Shown: positions 9,330 through 20,312, counted from the first letter of the stretch. The stretch: 31,194 nucleotides of DNA from Blastomyces gilchristii SLH14081 (GCF_000003855.2 NW_003101626.1:57283-88476), one strand, 5' to 3'. Notes: a model not told the origin generated them from the letters alone. A program made the numbers and translations.

Positions 9330-12300
9330 ATAAAAGTCATGTCTTAGCTTCTGCAGATATCTTATCTACTCAGATGATTCTTAAGTGAACTTATTTATCT
9401 TATTAGAATATTCTTATTGCTGAATCTTGAATCAGAGCTTATAATTTCACTTCACTGAGTTAATAATCTCTTTAATCTGATATTCTCTTTCACTCTCTAG
9501 TACTTTATAAACAGAGTGATGAGTCACAGAGTTCTCTTCTAAAAATTCCTTATATTTACAGAGTAAAGAGACATGAAAAATATTATATCTCTATAACTCA
9601 GATAACTGTTTCAATTTATAGAACTATAAACTAACTTTCTTCATAATCTTATAAGACTCTGTCTGTAAGAAATTCAGCTTCTTACTAGATCTCTATATAA
9701 TAATGTTTTCTAGACTTAGTCAGACTCTATTATCTTTCTTAAAACTCTTTATAATATGCTTGAAGTTATAGTATCTCTTCTGATACTCTTAAGTCTTTCT
9801 CAAGAATTTATAAGCTTTCTTCTGAATATTCTGAATTCTCTTAACTTATTCACAGATATCATCATACTCTATAGTATACTCTCACAAGTTTATTAAGATT
9901 ATCTACAGATGAGTCTTAGTAAGCATCTCAAAGAGAGTTTTATCTGTGCTGATATACTTTGAGTTATTGTATACAAACTCTGTAAGTGATAATCAATGTA
10001 CTCAGTCATTCTGATTATAATTGACAAAGTATCACAGATACTATTTTAATATACTTATCAGATATTCTATCTGATTATCTGTCTATTAATAAAAAGCTGT
10101 GCTTAGATCTTGCAAAATCTTCAGTATAGTTATCAGATCAGATCAGAACTCTTCTGTGAAGATTAATTCTCTATCTAAGATAATATTTATAGATAACTCA
10201 TACAATCAGATCACATTGCAGATAAAGATATAAGTTAAATTCTTTAACTTTAAGTTCTTGTAAGTGAAGATAAAGTATGTTATCTTGATAAAGTAATTCA
10301 TTATCATCAGTACACTGTCAAAGCAGATATTATATATGTTCTTACTTTCAGAAAGACTTACAAGAGTATTTATTTCTAGCTGTTTCTAAGGTTTTCACAG
10401 AATGAATAGAGAAGTAAGTTCTTTATATAATCTGAACTATACTACTTATAAATCCTGATAAACAGTATAAGAATTCACTATTTTCTTCATAAGTTCTCAT
10501 ATCTTCAGTCAGAAGTATTTTCTTATAAGCAACTTATGAGTTCTAGTATCTATAAAATAATCTGCTAGAGAAGAGTCATGATACCTTTTAATAAGTTCTA
10601 TATATAGAAACTCATTCATAGATACATAAATTCAGTTCTCTCTTTATAAGAGATTATTTAAGTCTTTTCAATTCTTTATTTCTGCAGAATTAATCTCTGC
10701 TGTAAGCAGTTTCTGAATATACTGAGTATATTCATTCTTCAGTTGTAGTTCAGACAATCTGAATAGAAGATCTTATAAAGACTTATACTCTGTTTCTTCT
10801 TACATCAGATCTTTCACAGTACTTCTCAAAGTTCACAAACTCTTCAGATTATAGATACTCTCTTCAAGAATTCTTACAGAGATCTTCAGAGTGTTAACTC
10901 TCAGTGTTATAGAGAGTAGTTATACAGGCTTCTTTTCTCTCTTTTTCTTCTTCTCTTACAGAGAATTGAGAGACTCTTCAGTCAATCTCTTTATAATACT
11001 CAGTCTGAGTATTCTGTAATACTTTTCTATCTTCTCTAGTTTCTCTATATCTATCACTCTGATCTTCTTAATATAGTCTGATCTGTGAGAGAATCTATTC
11101 ACTGAGTTCTTAGTTTTCTTAATATATTCTATCTTGAATCAGAACTCACTCAGTCTCTGAGCTCAGTAAATCTATCACTGTAAGAGTTTCTTGATTAAAG
11201 TAAACTATTATAAGCTATCATGATCAGTTCTAACAGTAATCACTGTTATAAGACTCTCAAAGTAGTGATATCAGTGACAGAAGAATTTCACTATTATAAG
11301 AAGCTTCTAATTATAAATGTTATAGTTAATCTCTACAGATTATATCTTTTATAAGAAAAAGATCACTGAAACTTAGTTCTTATTTAACTGTAGTTATAAG
11401 ACTATTTCTGAAATTATAAAGAAGAAGATATCTGTCTTCAATCTGATTAGAAGTAAGAGATTAAAGTGAAATAGTATCACTATGTCTATGAATATCTGTT
11501 TTAATCTTATAAAGACTCTGTGAGCTTCTAAGATAAGAAAGTTCTTACAGCTCTTTCTTCTTAATAATCTTTTTATTCTTCATTTATAGAATAACTTCTT
11601 CTTATTTTCACTCTTCAGTATATCTGTAAGAGTCAAGAACATTCTTATGAATGCAAAGATAAACTATCTATAGAAATTCATAAAGTTCAGAAAGATCTGA
11701 ATCTTATAAATACTAGTTAACTTCAGTCATGATAGAATAGTCTCAATCTGTGAAGATTTCATCTGAATACTATCTGTGATAATTATATATTCTAGAAAAT
11801 TAATTCAACAGATACTGAAGTTATACTTTATAAGCTTAATATTCAGTTCTATCTCATCTAAGATGTTTAATATACTTTATATATACTCAGTATATTCTTT
11901 CTTCTTTGCAGAGTACATTATTATATTATTTAAATATATTATCACAAAGACATTCAGATATACATGAAGTGTTTTATTAATGAAAGACTGAAATATCATG
12001 AGAATATTAGTTAAATCAAAGGATATTACTAGATATTCAAACAATTTCAGTGCAGTTTTAAAGACAGTCTTTTATTCATTCTCAGATTATATTCACAGCT
12101 GTGTATATATATTAATTACATTTAGTTATATAAATATAACAGCTCTCATGAGATCATTGATCACATTCTCAATCAGAGACAGAAAATAATAACTCTTTAT
12201 TATCTTGAAGTTCAGATTATAATAGTCTATATATAATCTAAGATCTTTATTCTTCTTCTTTATAAATATCACAGAGGCTTCTACAGAGATCTGTGAAGAT

Positions 12301-12950
12301 CAGATAAAGTCATTCTTCAGATTCTTCTTTACATAGTTCTGTAAGATCTCTGTCTTATAATGAGAGAGCTTATAGATTGATTCTCAGAAGAGTTTCTATT
12401 CTTCTATCAAATCTATTATCAGATTCTTCTTATAATAAGAAGCAAGCTCAGCTATCTTTACTAAGCTGAATATCTCTGTAAGATCTCAGTATTTCTCTGA
12501 TATCTGAAGCTCAGTTTTCATGATTACAAAGTTCTCAGACATTTATAAAGTTATTATATAGATAAGCTTATCTTCTCTAATTAACTCTACAGTATCAACT
12601 GATTCTATCTCTGTAAGTAAGTCTATCAACACTGATCAGAAGTATAAACCTGACTCATAGACAGCTATATATGAATTATATCTTTAAAGTCATACAAGTT
12701 CTAAGTATATATCATCTATGATATTTATAATAATTACAGTTTCTGCAAATCTTCTTCAGATTCTGAAGAGATACTGTAATTCAAAGATAACTCTTATAAG
12801 TCTCTCAGTTCTCAGATCTGAGTTCTCACACTCTGCTTATTATAAGAGCAGATTCTCAGTTTTCATCACTCAGCTTATTTACTCTGTAAGTTTTAGAAAC
12901 ACTACAGTGATCTGAGATTTTAAGTTTATTAATACTTCTCATACTTATAA
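9330..12950 (-). pseudogene. pol: gypsy-C pol remnant with chromodomain
   Basis: Minus-strand polyprotein relic. A protease-like region is at about 12950-12600 (poorly preserved). RT, about 12390-11780, contains 'NDFI*SSQISVEASVIFIKK', 'DLRLYIDYYNLN' and 'LFEYLVISFDLTNI', with the catalytic motif mutated to 'YLNNIIMYS' (DD to NN, G-to-A changes). RNase H, about 11480-11050, includes 'VRTDHDSL'. Integrase, about 10600-9760, has an N-terminal 'HDSSLADYFIDTRTHKLL', a core 'ILDREL', 'NYNQND' and 'EFVYNNSKYISTDKT'. At about 9500-9340 'YQIKEIINS' followed by 'KINKFT*ESSE*' resembles a chromodomain (EVEkIlds...YLVKWkGY...nTWEP). Chromodomains bind histone marks and steer integration to heterochromatin; that fits the setting but is inference. 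Not functional. Confidence 0.82.
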
Positions 12951-13039
12951 GACAGTAGTACTGCAGTGCAGTCTCTCTCTGTAAGTAAGTATTTTCATTG
13001 AGAGAGTAACAGATTCAGATGTCAGCTTTAAGACTCTTA

Positions 13040-14150
13040 AGAAGACTATTGCTAACTCTGTCTGTGACTTCTCAAATTTCTACTTTAATTTATTCAGACA
13101 GTTTGCACAGAGATATTCTGATTTAAAATAAATGTAATAGAGTCTCTTTTTCTTGATCTCTCTATTATATACTCTGTTTATAAGAGCTTATAAAGCTCTC
13201 TCTCTCTGCTCAGCAGTCAGATATAAATCTCTCTGTATCTTATTATCTTTCTGTAATAAATCTATTCTCTGTTGTTCTAACTCTTATAGAGTCAGTTAAT
13301 AATTCACTCTCTGCAGATCTATGATTCTTACAGTAATCTGTAAGTAATGAATAAGAGTTATCAGTTTCTTCAGAGTTAAGAACTTAGAGTCTTACTCAAT
13401 GAGCTTATTCTATATATTTTTATTCAGTCTCTTTATAAATATCATCATTCATATCTTGTTTCAGAGCTCTGTTTTCACAGATCTTAATTCACATTATAAT
13501 TTTATAAATCACTGTAAGTAGTCTTTATCAGATTTCTTATCTCTTTTTCTAATATTAATAATCACAGTTCAGATGTTCTCTGTTCAACTCACAGAGTTCT
13601 TCAACTTATTCTCTAGATAGATCTTAAGAATAGACTAGTAAGATCTCTTATAATCATTCTCTAGATAATTCAGTCAGTTCTTGACTTCAGTGTAGTAGAG
13701 ATCTGTTATTATATAGATAACAGCTTCTTTATCTTTCATATCACATAGTCAGAGTTGTGAGTCAATTTCAAATACAAACTCATAAAAGCTTTTATAGTTT
13801 GTGATTTAATAAGTGATCTTAAGTAATCATAGCTTAAGAAAGTTTCTTTTCAGTTTGTAAGTATCTCTGAAGATTATATCTAGAGACTCAGTTCAAGAGT
13901 GTTTACAGACAGTAAGCATTTCTTATAGAAAAATAGCTTAGTTCTGTGAGAGATGCTTAAGAATGTTCTTCACTGAGATGAGTTTATTCATGAGTTCAGA
14001 GAGTTTCTCTGTTACAGATGTAGAGAATGATATTTTATAAGTGATTGATAAGTTCTCTAAGACTTCTTTTATAAGAGTTATTCATAATTCAGATTACTGC
14101 TTCTGAGTGTCTGCAGTAGAGTTCACAGAGATTGAAGTATATGAGTTTCT
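13040..14150 (-). pseudogene. gag: gypsy-C gag region (degenerate)
   Basis: Assigned by position, between 5' LTR and protease on the coding strand. Translation gives charged, helical fragments rich in Glu, Lys and Gln, interrupted by many stops. I could not find a clear zinc knuckle, so the call rests on element architecture. Confidence 0.45.
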
Positions 14151-14197
14151 AGTTCTTTCAGTTATAACAGGTGATTGCTGACTGACTGAGCTTAAAA

Positions 14198-14455
14198 TGT
14201 AAGAATAAGTGCTCACAGGCAATTATTCAGGTATTTACAGCTTGATGTGATATGTACTGTTAATTACTAGAAGTATTCACAGTAGAAAGATAAATTGTAG
14301 AGATCAAATGTATAATAGTATTTAAGCTGAGTTGTAAATAGTTTTTGTGAACTCTAGTCTATATAGTTGTGTGTAGCCAAGAGCCGCTAACTCTATTGAT
14401 TACATGAGAGATAGGAATAGAGGTAAAGAATCCGCGAGAAGCGGGATTTCTTACA
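14198..14455 (-). repeat. 5' LTR of gypsy-C
   Basis: 258 bp, colinear with 7205-7462 from end to end. It keeps several CpG sites (aatccgcgagaagcggg at about 14429-14445) that are TpA or TpG/CpA in the left copy. No convincing tRNA-complementary primer site is visible just inside it (14197 downward on the - strand). Confidence 0.93.
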
Positions 14456-14460
14456 GAGAG
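14456..14460. repeat. right 5-bp target duplication of gypsy-C (GAGAG)
   Basis: GAGAG immediately after the LTR end ...TTCTTACA, identical to 7200-7204. Confidence 0.9.
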
Positions 14461-15060
14461 ATTGAAAAAGAAGACAGTGAAGAGTCTTATACAGTAGTGA
14501 TAAGATTAGAAGAAGTTCTGAGAATAATTTGAGATCAAGATAAAGAGAGAGAGAAAGAAGAAGAGTATTACTGTAAATAAGCAGCAGTAGAAGAAGATTG
14601 AGAAGATATTAAAGTAAGAGATAAAGAAGTTAAAACTGATAAGTTTTATATTAAAAGATAATAATTTTTGATAATACTTCTGTTCTCTAATTGATTAGCA
14701 GAAGCTGACAGAGAAGAAGAGAATTGAGATCTTATTCAGATCTTGAATACACTTTATAATTCAGAATATTAAGAAGACAGCTCTGCTCTCTGAGTATATT
14801 AATCTGCTTACTACTGAGATGAAATCTGAGACAGCAGATTAGAAAATGCAGGATTTTGAGACATAGATTAATTTAACTGAGAGAGAGCAGTGAGAACCCT
14901 TCTCTGAGAAGATAGTAGAGAGAGATTTTAAGATGATTATCATCTCAGATAAGAAGAAGAAGAAGAAGAATAAGAATAAGAAGTGAATTATAAAAATAAT
15001 AAGAAAAATGAGAAATAGAAGAAAGATAATAAGTAGAAAAAGTTTTTTTCTTTTTATATT
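14461..15060 (+). pseudogene. charged protein remnant interrupted by gypsy-C, family unknown
   Basis: Plus-strand coding relic in two blocks. The first (14461-14655) reads 'EKEDSEESYTVVIRLEEVL' with acidic and basic residues. The second (about 14697-15060, shifted frame) reads 'EKLTEKKRIEILFRS', then 'LLSEYINLLTTEMKSETAD*', and ends in a Lys/Asn-rich tail from an aag-rich stretch (14948-15045). Between them lies one copy of the GATAATAATTTTTGATAATAC motif. Charged, Lys-tailed C-termini occur in many fungal transposases, but I see no catalytic motif and cannot name a family. It may be an older element in which gypsy-C landed, or part of hAT-A. Confidence 0.4.
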
Positions 15061-15400
15061 AGTTAGTTATAAGTTTGTAACTGTTAGTTAATAATTGAAA
15101 TTAATTTTAAGTTTTCAAAAATTATTATATAAGTTATAATCAATTATCAATGTCAGAAATAATATATATATATATTTAACTATCATATCACTATAATGTA
15201 TAAGTATCAACATTTTTTCAATATTAAGATTCATAATATTAATATATTTTTAATAATATTATCTGATAACATAATTTGATAACACTCTCTTTCATAATAT
15301 TAATATATTTTAAGAAATATAACAGAGATTAATCAAGATTATTTATTTATTTCTATATATTAATAATATTCAATCTGAGTTAATACTAAAATTATAATGA
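15061..15400. other. very AT-rich stretch, no gene recognised
   Basis: Nearly pure A/T with short ta and tat repeats (for example 15162-15176). It holds a copy of TTTGATAACACTCTCTTTC at about 15265-15286. Nothing else stands out. Confidence 0.6.
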
Positions 15401-17890
15401 AGCTAAGAAAGAAGATTATTTTCTCTTATATTAATTCTTCTTATACATATCAGTGATCAGTTATTGAAAATAAATTATCATTTTTCTTAAATTATTATTA
15501 TATCTTCTGAATTCACTTCTTTCACTTCTTTTACTTCTATTGAAGATTCACAAATTCTTCAAGAAATCACTGTGAATTACAAAGTCTATATTATTATAAT
15601 TTAATACAGAATACTCTCTTTCAATTATGATAAATAATTACTTCATTCTTCATATCTGATTTCAGGTTATAAAATTTATAAAAAACTTAACACAAACACT
15701 GAGATAAACTATGAAATAATTATCAATAGATTATATTACAGATTACTGAATTGTTATCTCTCTACTACAATCACTGCAACTTCATTCAGAAATATTCATT
15801 ATAAACTGATTATAGCTCTGAAGGAATTTTCTGACATCTGAAGTCATCAGAATGCAGATAATAAAAGAAAACTAATCAGAAAATAACTACTGAGCTGATA
15901 AGTTACTCTATCAGATAATAATTTTTAATAACACTAACTTTCTAATTTGAAGAAAATCATGTGAAAATAATTATATATCAGTACTCTGATTCTACAACTC
16001 TTATCTAATAACTTCTGTGAATAATTACTTTATATATATATATCTCTGAATCTTTCTCTTTAATTAATTGAAAACTTTGAATTCTGAACACTTCTTTAAA
16101 TACTCAATTCAAATCTTCATATTTTATATCAATTCTGTCTTCAGTTCAATCTCAAGACACACTATAAAGTTAATATATAATATCTAGAATCAGAGTTGAA
16201 GAATCATTGAAGAGTATCTCTTATAGTGAATGTATAAACTAGTATAAACAATCTTACATTTATAAGAGTTATATGTTATTATATTGATAAGAACTGAACT
16301 TATTAAGAGATATTAATTGAATTTGAATCATTAATCAGTAGTTATACTGAGAATTATATAATAGAGATATTAATAACTGTGATTAAAAATGACTATTAAG
16401 ATATTAGTCTCAGTCTTCTTATAATTATAACTGATAATACTGCGAATAACTACACTATAATAAAGAGTTTGAAGTAAAAATTGACTTTGTATTTCTGAAA
16501 TAATAAATAAGGTTATATTCTCTGTATTACTCATGTGATTCAACTTGTGATATAAACACTGATAAAGAATCTTAACATTGAGATGAAGAATAATGAGACA
16601 ACTGATTCTTGAAATAAGAATAAGATGAAAGTAATTACTCAAGTAACTTTTATATTCACTTTATAAAAGATAATATTTTTTAATAACACTTTTTAATATT
16701 GTTTTTTCATAATGCTTTTTGATAATACTACTATTAATTTTGAATAGATTGACTGATAATTTAAATATCATAGATTTAAAACATTACTAATACAATTTAT
16801 ATCTTCTCTAAACAATAATAATAATTTCATAATATTTAATAAATAAATAAATCAGTCATATCACTGAATATGATACAGAATATTAGAATATACTGAAGTT
16901 TAATATATAAGATAACTATTCAGACTCTTTAACTATATCAGATAATTAATCATTGAGTGCAACACTCTCATTAGAAAAAGATTCAGATATTGAAACTTTC
17001 TGATATAAAGTGAACTTAGTTAAAATATGTGATTGATTTACTGTTTCAGTTTTATAAGATAATAAAGACAGTCTTAATCACTTATACATCAATACTGCAG
17101 TCAGTTTGATAAATATATAATAGTTTATTTACTCATCTTGAGAAGCAGTTAAATCACTCAATAAGAAATTCAGTCTGGAATAATACTATAGTGCAGACTA
17201 TTATTACTATAAGAAATAAACTAGTATATTACTACAGTAAAACTGAACAATCTTTTACAGAGTATTATACTATAGCAGCTCTACTAGATCTCTTTTATTG
17301 TATTAATATCTACACTTCTTAAGATTGAATAGAGAAGAAATAAGACTTATATATTAAATTAGTCTGAGACTACTATAATATCAACTATCAGAGATTTGAA
17401 TGAGTAGATGTTAGAGATGTAAAGACAGTGAAATATAATTCTCTAGTAAGTAATAATCTTTGATAACTCTTCATATTATATAGAACTATAAAACTAATTT
17501 TGAAACAGAACTTGTATATATTAATTATAACTGAAAATCAGATAAAACTATATACTTGTAAAACTGAATTTAATCACTATCTTTAAGATAATTTAATAAA
17601 TTTACATACTAAATCAATTCTAGAGTTATGAAAAATTATTAAGAGTATATATTTAACTGTTGCACTGATGATATATGATATTCTGATAATTTCATTGACA
17701 GAGATAAGAATGAAGCAAAAGTTTAACTCAAGCTAAGATATTTATTACTATCACTGAGAACAATTATAAGAAGAAATAATCAAGAAACTCATGATTATAA
17801 AATATGAACTTATCAGATAGTTTAATATCTCTGATCACAGTATATCAGAGAAGTGTAGTTTTCATAAGAAAGTGAAGAATAAACTTGTAT
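15400..17890 (+). pseudogene. hAT transposase remnant
   Basis: Plus-strand blocks in the order expected of a hAT transposase. At about 16420-16460 'IITDNTANNYTIIKSL' matches the conserved TxDNAsNNdT catalytic region. About 55 nt on, 'ILCITHVIQLVI' (16515-16553) matches the cxaHvinLv block. At about 17210-17300 'YYSKTEQSFTEYYTIAALLD' corresponds to the YYxKT...yxiAtiLDP segment. From about 17560 'YL*DNLINLHTKSILEL*', then 'VALMIYDILIISLTEIRMKQ' (to about 17720) and 'EEIIKKLMIIKYELI', form the C-terminal hATC dimerisation domain. Stops sit on W/R/Q codons. An AT-rich insert-like stretch (16655-16735) breaks the frame. The enzyme would cut and rejoin at the TAGACT ends; this copy cannot. Confidence 0.85.
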
Positions 17891-18233
17891 AAGAATATAT
17901 TTAGTTGTTTTATAAGCATTATTAATAATTGTTATCAAATTCTGATTATATAAGTAATCACTAAATGAACTGAATGAGACTGAATTTAATCTTCAGTCTC
18001 AGTCTTATTCTGATTTTGAAAGAATAATTATCTTTTATAGTTTATTCTGAGAAATTACTCTTATTTTACTGTTCTTGAATTAAATCTGATCATTTTTCAT
18101 ATCATTTCTCTCAGAAATGATTCATTTTCAGATTTTTTTAAGGCTTGGTTCTGGTGAGACTCATGCTAAGAAATGTATGAGATCAGACTAAATGAAATCA
18201 AATGTGAAATGCATAATCTCAGTGATCAGTCTA
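17890..18233 (+). repeat. hAT-A right subterminal region and terminus
   Basis: Non-coding right end. About 18140-18233 matches the right end of the 506-bp hAT (shared aagaaatgtatgagatcaga) and the inverted start of hAT-B at 29206. It ends with ...CAGTCTA before the duplication atagatgt. Confidence 0.8.
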
Positions 18234-18241
18234 ATAGATGT
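18234..18241. repeat. right 8-bp target-site duplication of hAT-A
   Basis: The sequence atagatgt directly follows the hAT terminus ...CAGTCTA. It pairs with acaggtgt at 3765-3772 after two RIP-type transitions. Gypsy-1 gag coding continues on both sides in the same phase. Confidence 0.85.
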
Positions 18242-19276
18242 TGATTCATTCTTTGAGTAAGAAGATATATAGACTGATTGACAGTTGAAAACAATGTACT
18301 CTGATCAGTTACAGTTAATACACACTTCTCATTAACATTGATCAGCAACTTCTTCAGAAGTGATCTCAGAGACTTAAAAGTCTGTTTAAATAGTGAAGAC
18401 TCTTACTTATGTATAGATATTTAAGTCTACTCAGTTCATAGCATCTGCATCATTGTTGTTGTTTCTCAGCACAGATGTATGAGTGACTGAGTTATTTCTC
18501 AGTGTGAGTGTGTGAGTGTAATATCTTCTATCACTGTTCTGTATACTCTTGAGCTTGATAAGACAGTCATTCAATGTCTGAAGGTGTGTGCAGAAGCCTT
18601 TATAGATTAAGTCTTTATTTACACTTATAAGAGTCTGTAAGAGTTCAAAAGTTAATGTCTTCTTAAGTATACTAATCTTCATTCAATCTTTTCAAGATTG
18701 ATTATCTGCTTCTAAGATTTTAATGTCAAAGTCAGAGATGAATGTTGTAAGAGAAGTATTTCTCTGTCAGATGCTCTGTAATCAATCTAACACTTTCTGT
18801 TACATGACAGTGTTTTGAAACAGAACATTAAGATGTTTGATGATGTTATCAGGCATTTGCAATGCTGGTTCACATGCTTTTATTCATGAATGAAACTTCT
18901 ATTTCATGCAATTCTTCAATCATTCATTGATATATTAATCTTGATTGATTAGTGAACTAATAATATCTTTATTCACACTCAGTTTTGTAAGTATTTTCAT
19001 TCTTCATGATGAGTAGAGAGTGAGATCAGAAGCATTAAAATATACAGAAGTATCTAAGTGTTCTTTCAACACTTTTGTATTTGATTCTGTTAGTATTGAA
19101 ATTGTTTGTATGAAGGTTTCTTGTTGAGATAATCATTGAATTTCTTCATATTGATGTTATTAAGTTGCATGCATATCAGCTATTTATTGTTATTGTAATT
19201 TCAACATTGCTCAAAGTCACTGTGGTATCACATCTATACTCATATTCAAGAGTTCTCTTATATTATTGTTAGACAT
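18242..19276 (-). pseudogene. gag: gypsy-1 gag remnant with CCHC zinc knuckle
   Basis: Minus-strand frame from an ATG at 19276 ('MSNNNIRELL...'). An early Gln-rich, coiled-coil-like stretch ('QQQRIADMHA' once TGA is read as Arg) is followed by a capsid-like helical region. Near the end, at 18322-18281, is a retroviral zinc knuckle, C-X2-C-X4-Y-X4-C ('CINCN*SEYIVFNC'). The His is a Tyr (CAC to TAC) and one position is a stop, both RIP-type changes. An 83-codon piece, 18682-18431, is stop-free. The frame ends at the hAT target duplication (18234-18241) and resumes in phase at 3772/3764 toward the protease. In this family gag would form the particle and bind RNA. No intact protein remains. Confidence 0.8.
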
Positions 19277-19701
19277 GATTATATCATTTATCAGATGTGA
19301 AATATCTGTGAAATCAGAAGAAGTGTAATTGTATGAATATTTCATATATTTGTAGTGTCAGAACTCTCAGATCTTTCACTGATATTCTCTTTGTAAAATC
19401 TTGTTCTCTTCATAAGATCTTGTTACAGAGTCAGAGTGACTGATAAGCAAGCTTCTATCTGAAAACTCAGTGTCTGCTTAACTATTTAACTGTTTCTCTA
19501 TTTCTTACATGTTGTTACATGTTTGAATATCTCAGTGAGTAATTATTTCTAATGAGGAGATGATATGTGAATAATCATTTTTAATAAGAAAATGATGAAT
19601 GTTTTTCTAGTATAAGAGGCCTACACTGAATAGATTGATATGATATTGATAGATCTTATATAATGAAGAGAAAAATGTTAGAGAAGAAAAGAAAGAGAAA
19701 G
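19277..19701 (-). other. gypsy-1 leader between LTR and gag
   Basis: About 425 bp with no coding frame of note, placed between the gag start (19276) and the LTR. It ends in a purine run on the + strand (19679-19701). A tRNA-type primer site is not evident. Confidence 0.5.
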
Positions 19702-19930
19702 TGTGAGAATCAGTGATTAAAGTGAATATTTATACATGTACACAGTAGTGTATGCGGTGGAACTTCGGGGTGGAAGAATAGGGGTTTTCATACACGGTGA
19801 AGCTTCGGGGCGGAAGAATAGAAATTTCATAGGTTTTTAGCTGAGAATCAGTGACCGAGAATCAGAGTGGTAGAAATCTATGAAGTGTAATGAAATAGTC
19901 TATATAATTGATCAGGCACAGCCCATCACA
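19702..19930 (-). repeat. probable 5' LTR of gypsy-1
   Basis: This lies between the gypsy-1 leader and the abrupt start of gypsy-2 RT at 19931. Read on the - strand it starts TGTGATGGGC and ends ...TCTCACA, a TG...CA LTR with short inverted ends. It is clearly richer in CpG than its surroundings. The right boundary is supported by the coding junction. The left boundary is a guess from the TG/CA rule, and no second LTR copy is in the window to confirm it. No primer-binding site is obvious next to 19702; the adjoining - strand is a pyrimidine tract. Confidence 0.5.
19751..19829. repeat. two tandem GC-rich ~40-bp units in the LTR
   Basis: Unit 1 is 19751-19790 and unit 2 is 19791-19829. Both share the cores cttcgggg(t/c)ggaagaata and a terminal tttca. 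They differ mainly by transitions and one gap-sized change. A second small repeat, gagaatcagtga, occurs at about 19706 and again around 19843. This is the most CpG-rich stretch of the left two thirds of the window. Duplicated units in an LTR often belong to promoter or enhancer sequence; a role here is inference only. Confidence 0.7.
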
Positions 19931-20145
19931 TCAATTCTGTATAAACTATTAAGAATTGAATAGATTAATTAAGAAGAACTGCTATTCTTTATCTCTTATC
20001 AATGAAATTCTAGCTTATATCAGACAAGCTCAATGATTTATAAAGTCAGATATTATTATTATATTTTATAAGATTTATATCACTGAAGAAGATGAATAAC
20101 TTACAGTATTCTGAACATGTTATAATCTCTTTAAATAAGTAGTCA
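19931..20145 (+). pseudogene. pol: gypsy-2 RT, N-terminal part
   Basis: In one frame it reads 'FCINY*ELNRLIKKN', 'SLINEILAYIRQAQ*FIK', 'DIIIIFYKIYITEEDE*' and 'LTVF*TCYNLFK*VV'. These are RT fingers/palm motifs (FCVDYRxLN, LDIxxAFxKI, GDEWLTAFRTRYGLFEWLV). All stops are at Trp or Arg positions. The next expected residues (TPFGLTN) are at 28357 onward, after gypsy-3. Confidence 0.85.
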
Positions 20146-20312
20146 TGTGATTCAAAGGTTGCTTGAGCCAGTGTACGATTTCAGGTGTACACCGGCTTCT
20201 TATATATCATACACTAAATTAATTAGCGGCCGCTATGGCCTCTTTACACTCATAAGCAAGTTCAGAAGCGGCTGTGTTATTATCTGACAGTCATATGTTC
20301 TTCTGAACCACA
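20146..20312 (-). repeat. 3' LTR of gypsy-3
   Basis: 167 bp from TGTGATTCAAAGG to ...TTCTGAACCACA; the terminal inverted repeat is TGTGRTTCA. It includes an unmutated gcggccgc. It differs from the right copy by about 20 transitions and 2 transversions in my hand alignment. Confidence 0.93.

Larger units (their letters stand above)
7205..14455 (-). mobile_element. gypsy-C: complete chromodomain Ty3/gypsy retrotransposon (RIP-degraded)
   Basis: A 7251-bp element with two 258-bp LTRs, an identical 5-bp duplication and minus-strand pol. A purine-rich tract (on the - strand) abuts the left LTR, which is therefore the 3' LTR. From right to left: 5' LTR, gag region, PR, RT, RNase H, IN, chromodomain-like tail, and a 1.8-kb 3' region. 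The two LTRs differ by about 36 transitions and 2 transversions in my hand alignment, so nearly all divergence is of RIP type. Confidence 0.92.
3773..18233 (+). mobile_element. hAT-A: hAT DNA transposon carrying nested insertions
   Basis: The left terminus is TAGACTGACCGTGTTACCG and the right terminus ends ...GTGATCAGTCTA. These match the ends of the 506-bp element at 29720-30225 (TAGACTGACCG... and ...CGGCTAGTCTA) apart from RIP-type changes. An 8-bp duplication flanks it. Transposase relics are on the + strand at about 15400-17890. Inserted inside are a tRNA-like/LINE block (5055-6945) and the complete gypsy-C (7205-14455), which accounts for the 14.4-kb span. The right 1.5 kb (about 16724-18233) is present again, inverted, as hAT-B. 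Confidence 0.82.
1..19930 (-). mobile_element. gypsy-1: RIP-degraded Ty3/gypsy LTR retrotransposon, split by a hAT
   Basis: Minus-strand Ty3/gypsy element running off the left edge. Reading from right to left, it has a probable 5' LTR (about 19702-19930), leader (19277-19701), gag (18242-19276), then protease, RT, RNase H and integrase (3764 down to 1). The gap 3773-18233 is a hAT transposon. The order PR-RT-RH-IN is that of Ty3/gypsy, not copia. RT and RNase H match gypsy-2 closely in translation and also in antisense nucleotide sequence (2199-2405 against 28494-28718), so the two are one family in opposite orientation. Gypsy-2 coding sequence starts abruptly in mid-RT at 19931, so I infer that gypsy-1 inserted into gypsy-2. 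The partner target duplication would lie left of the window. Confidence 0.85.

Noticed and set aside
8556..12915. Various 60-68 codon frames in gypsy-C
   Set aside because: Chance gaps between stops or antisense of pol; no independent motif.
7205..14455. Copia-type element
   Set aside because: The order RT, RNase H, then integrase and chromodomain, with YxDD-type and HHCC motifs, is Ty3/gypsy.
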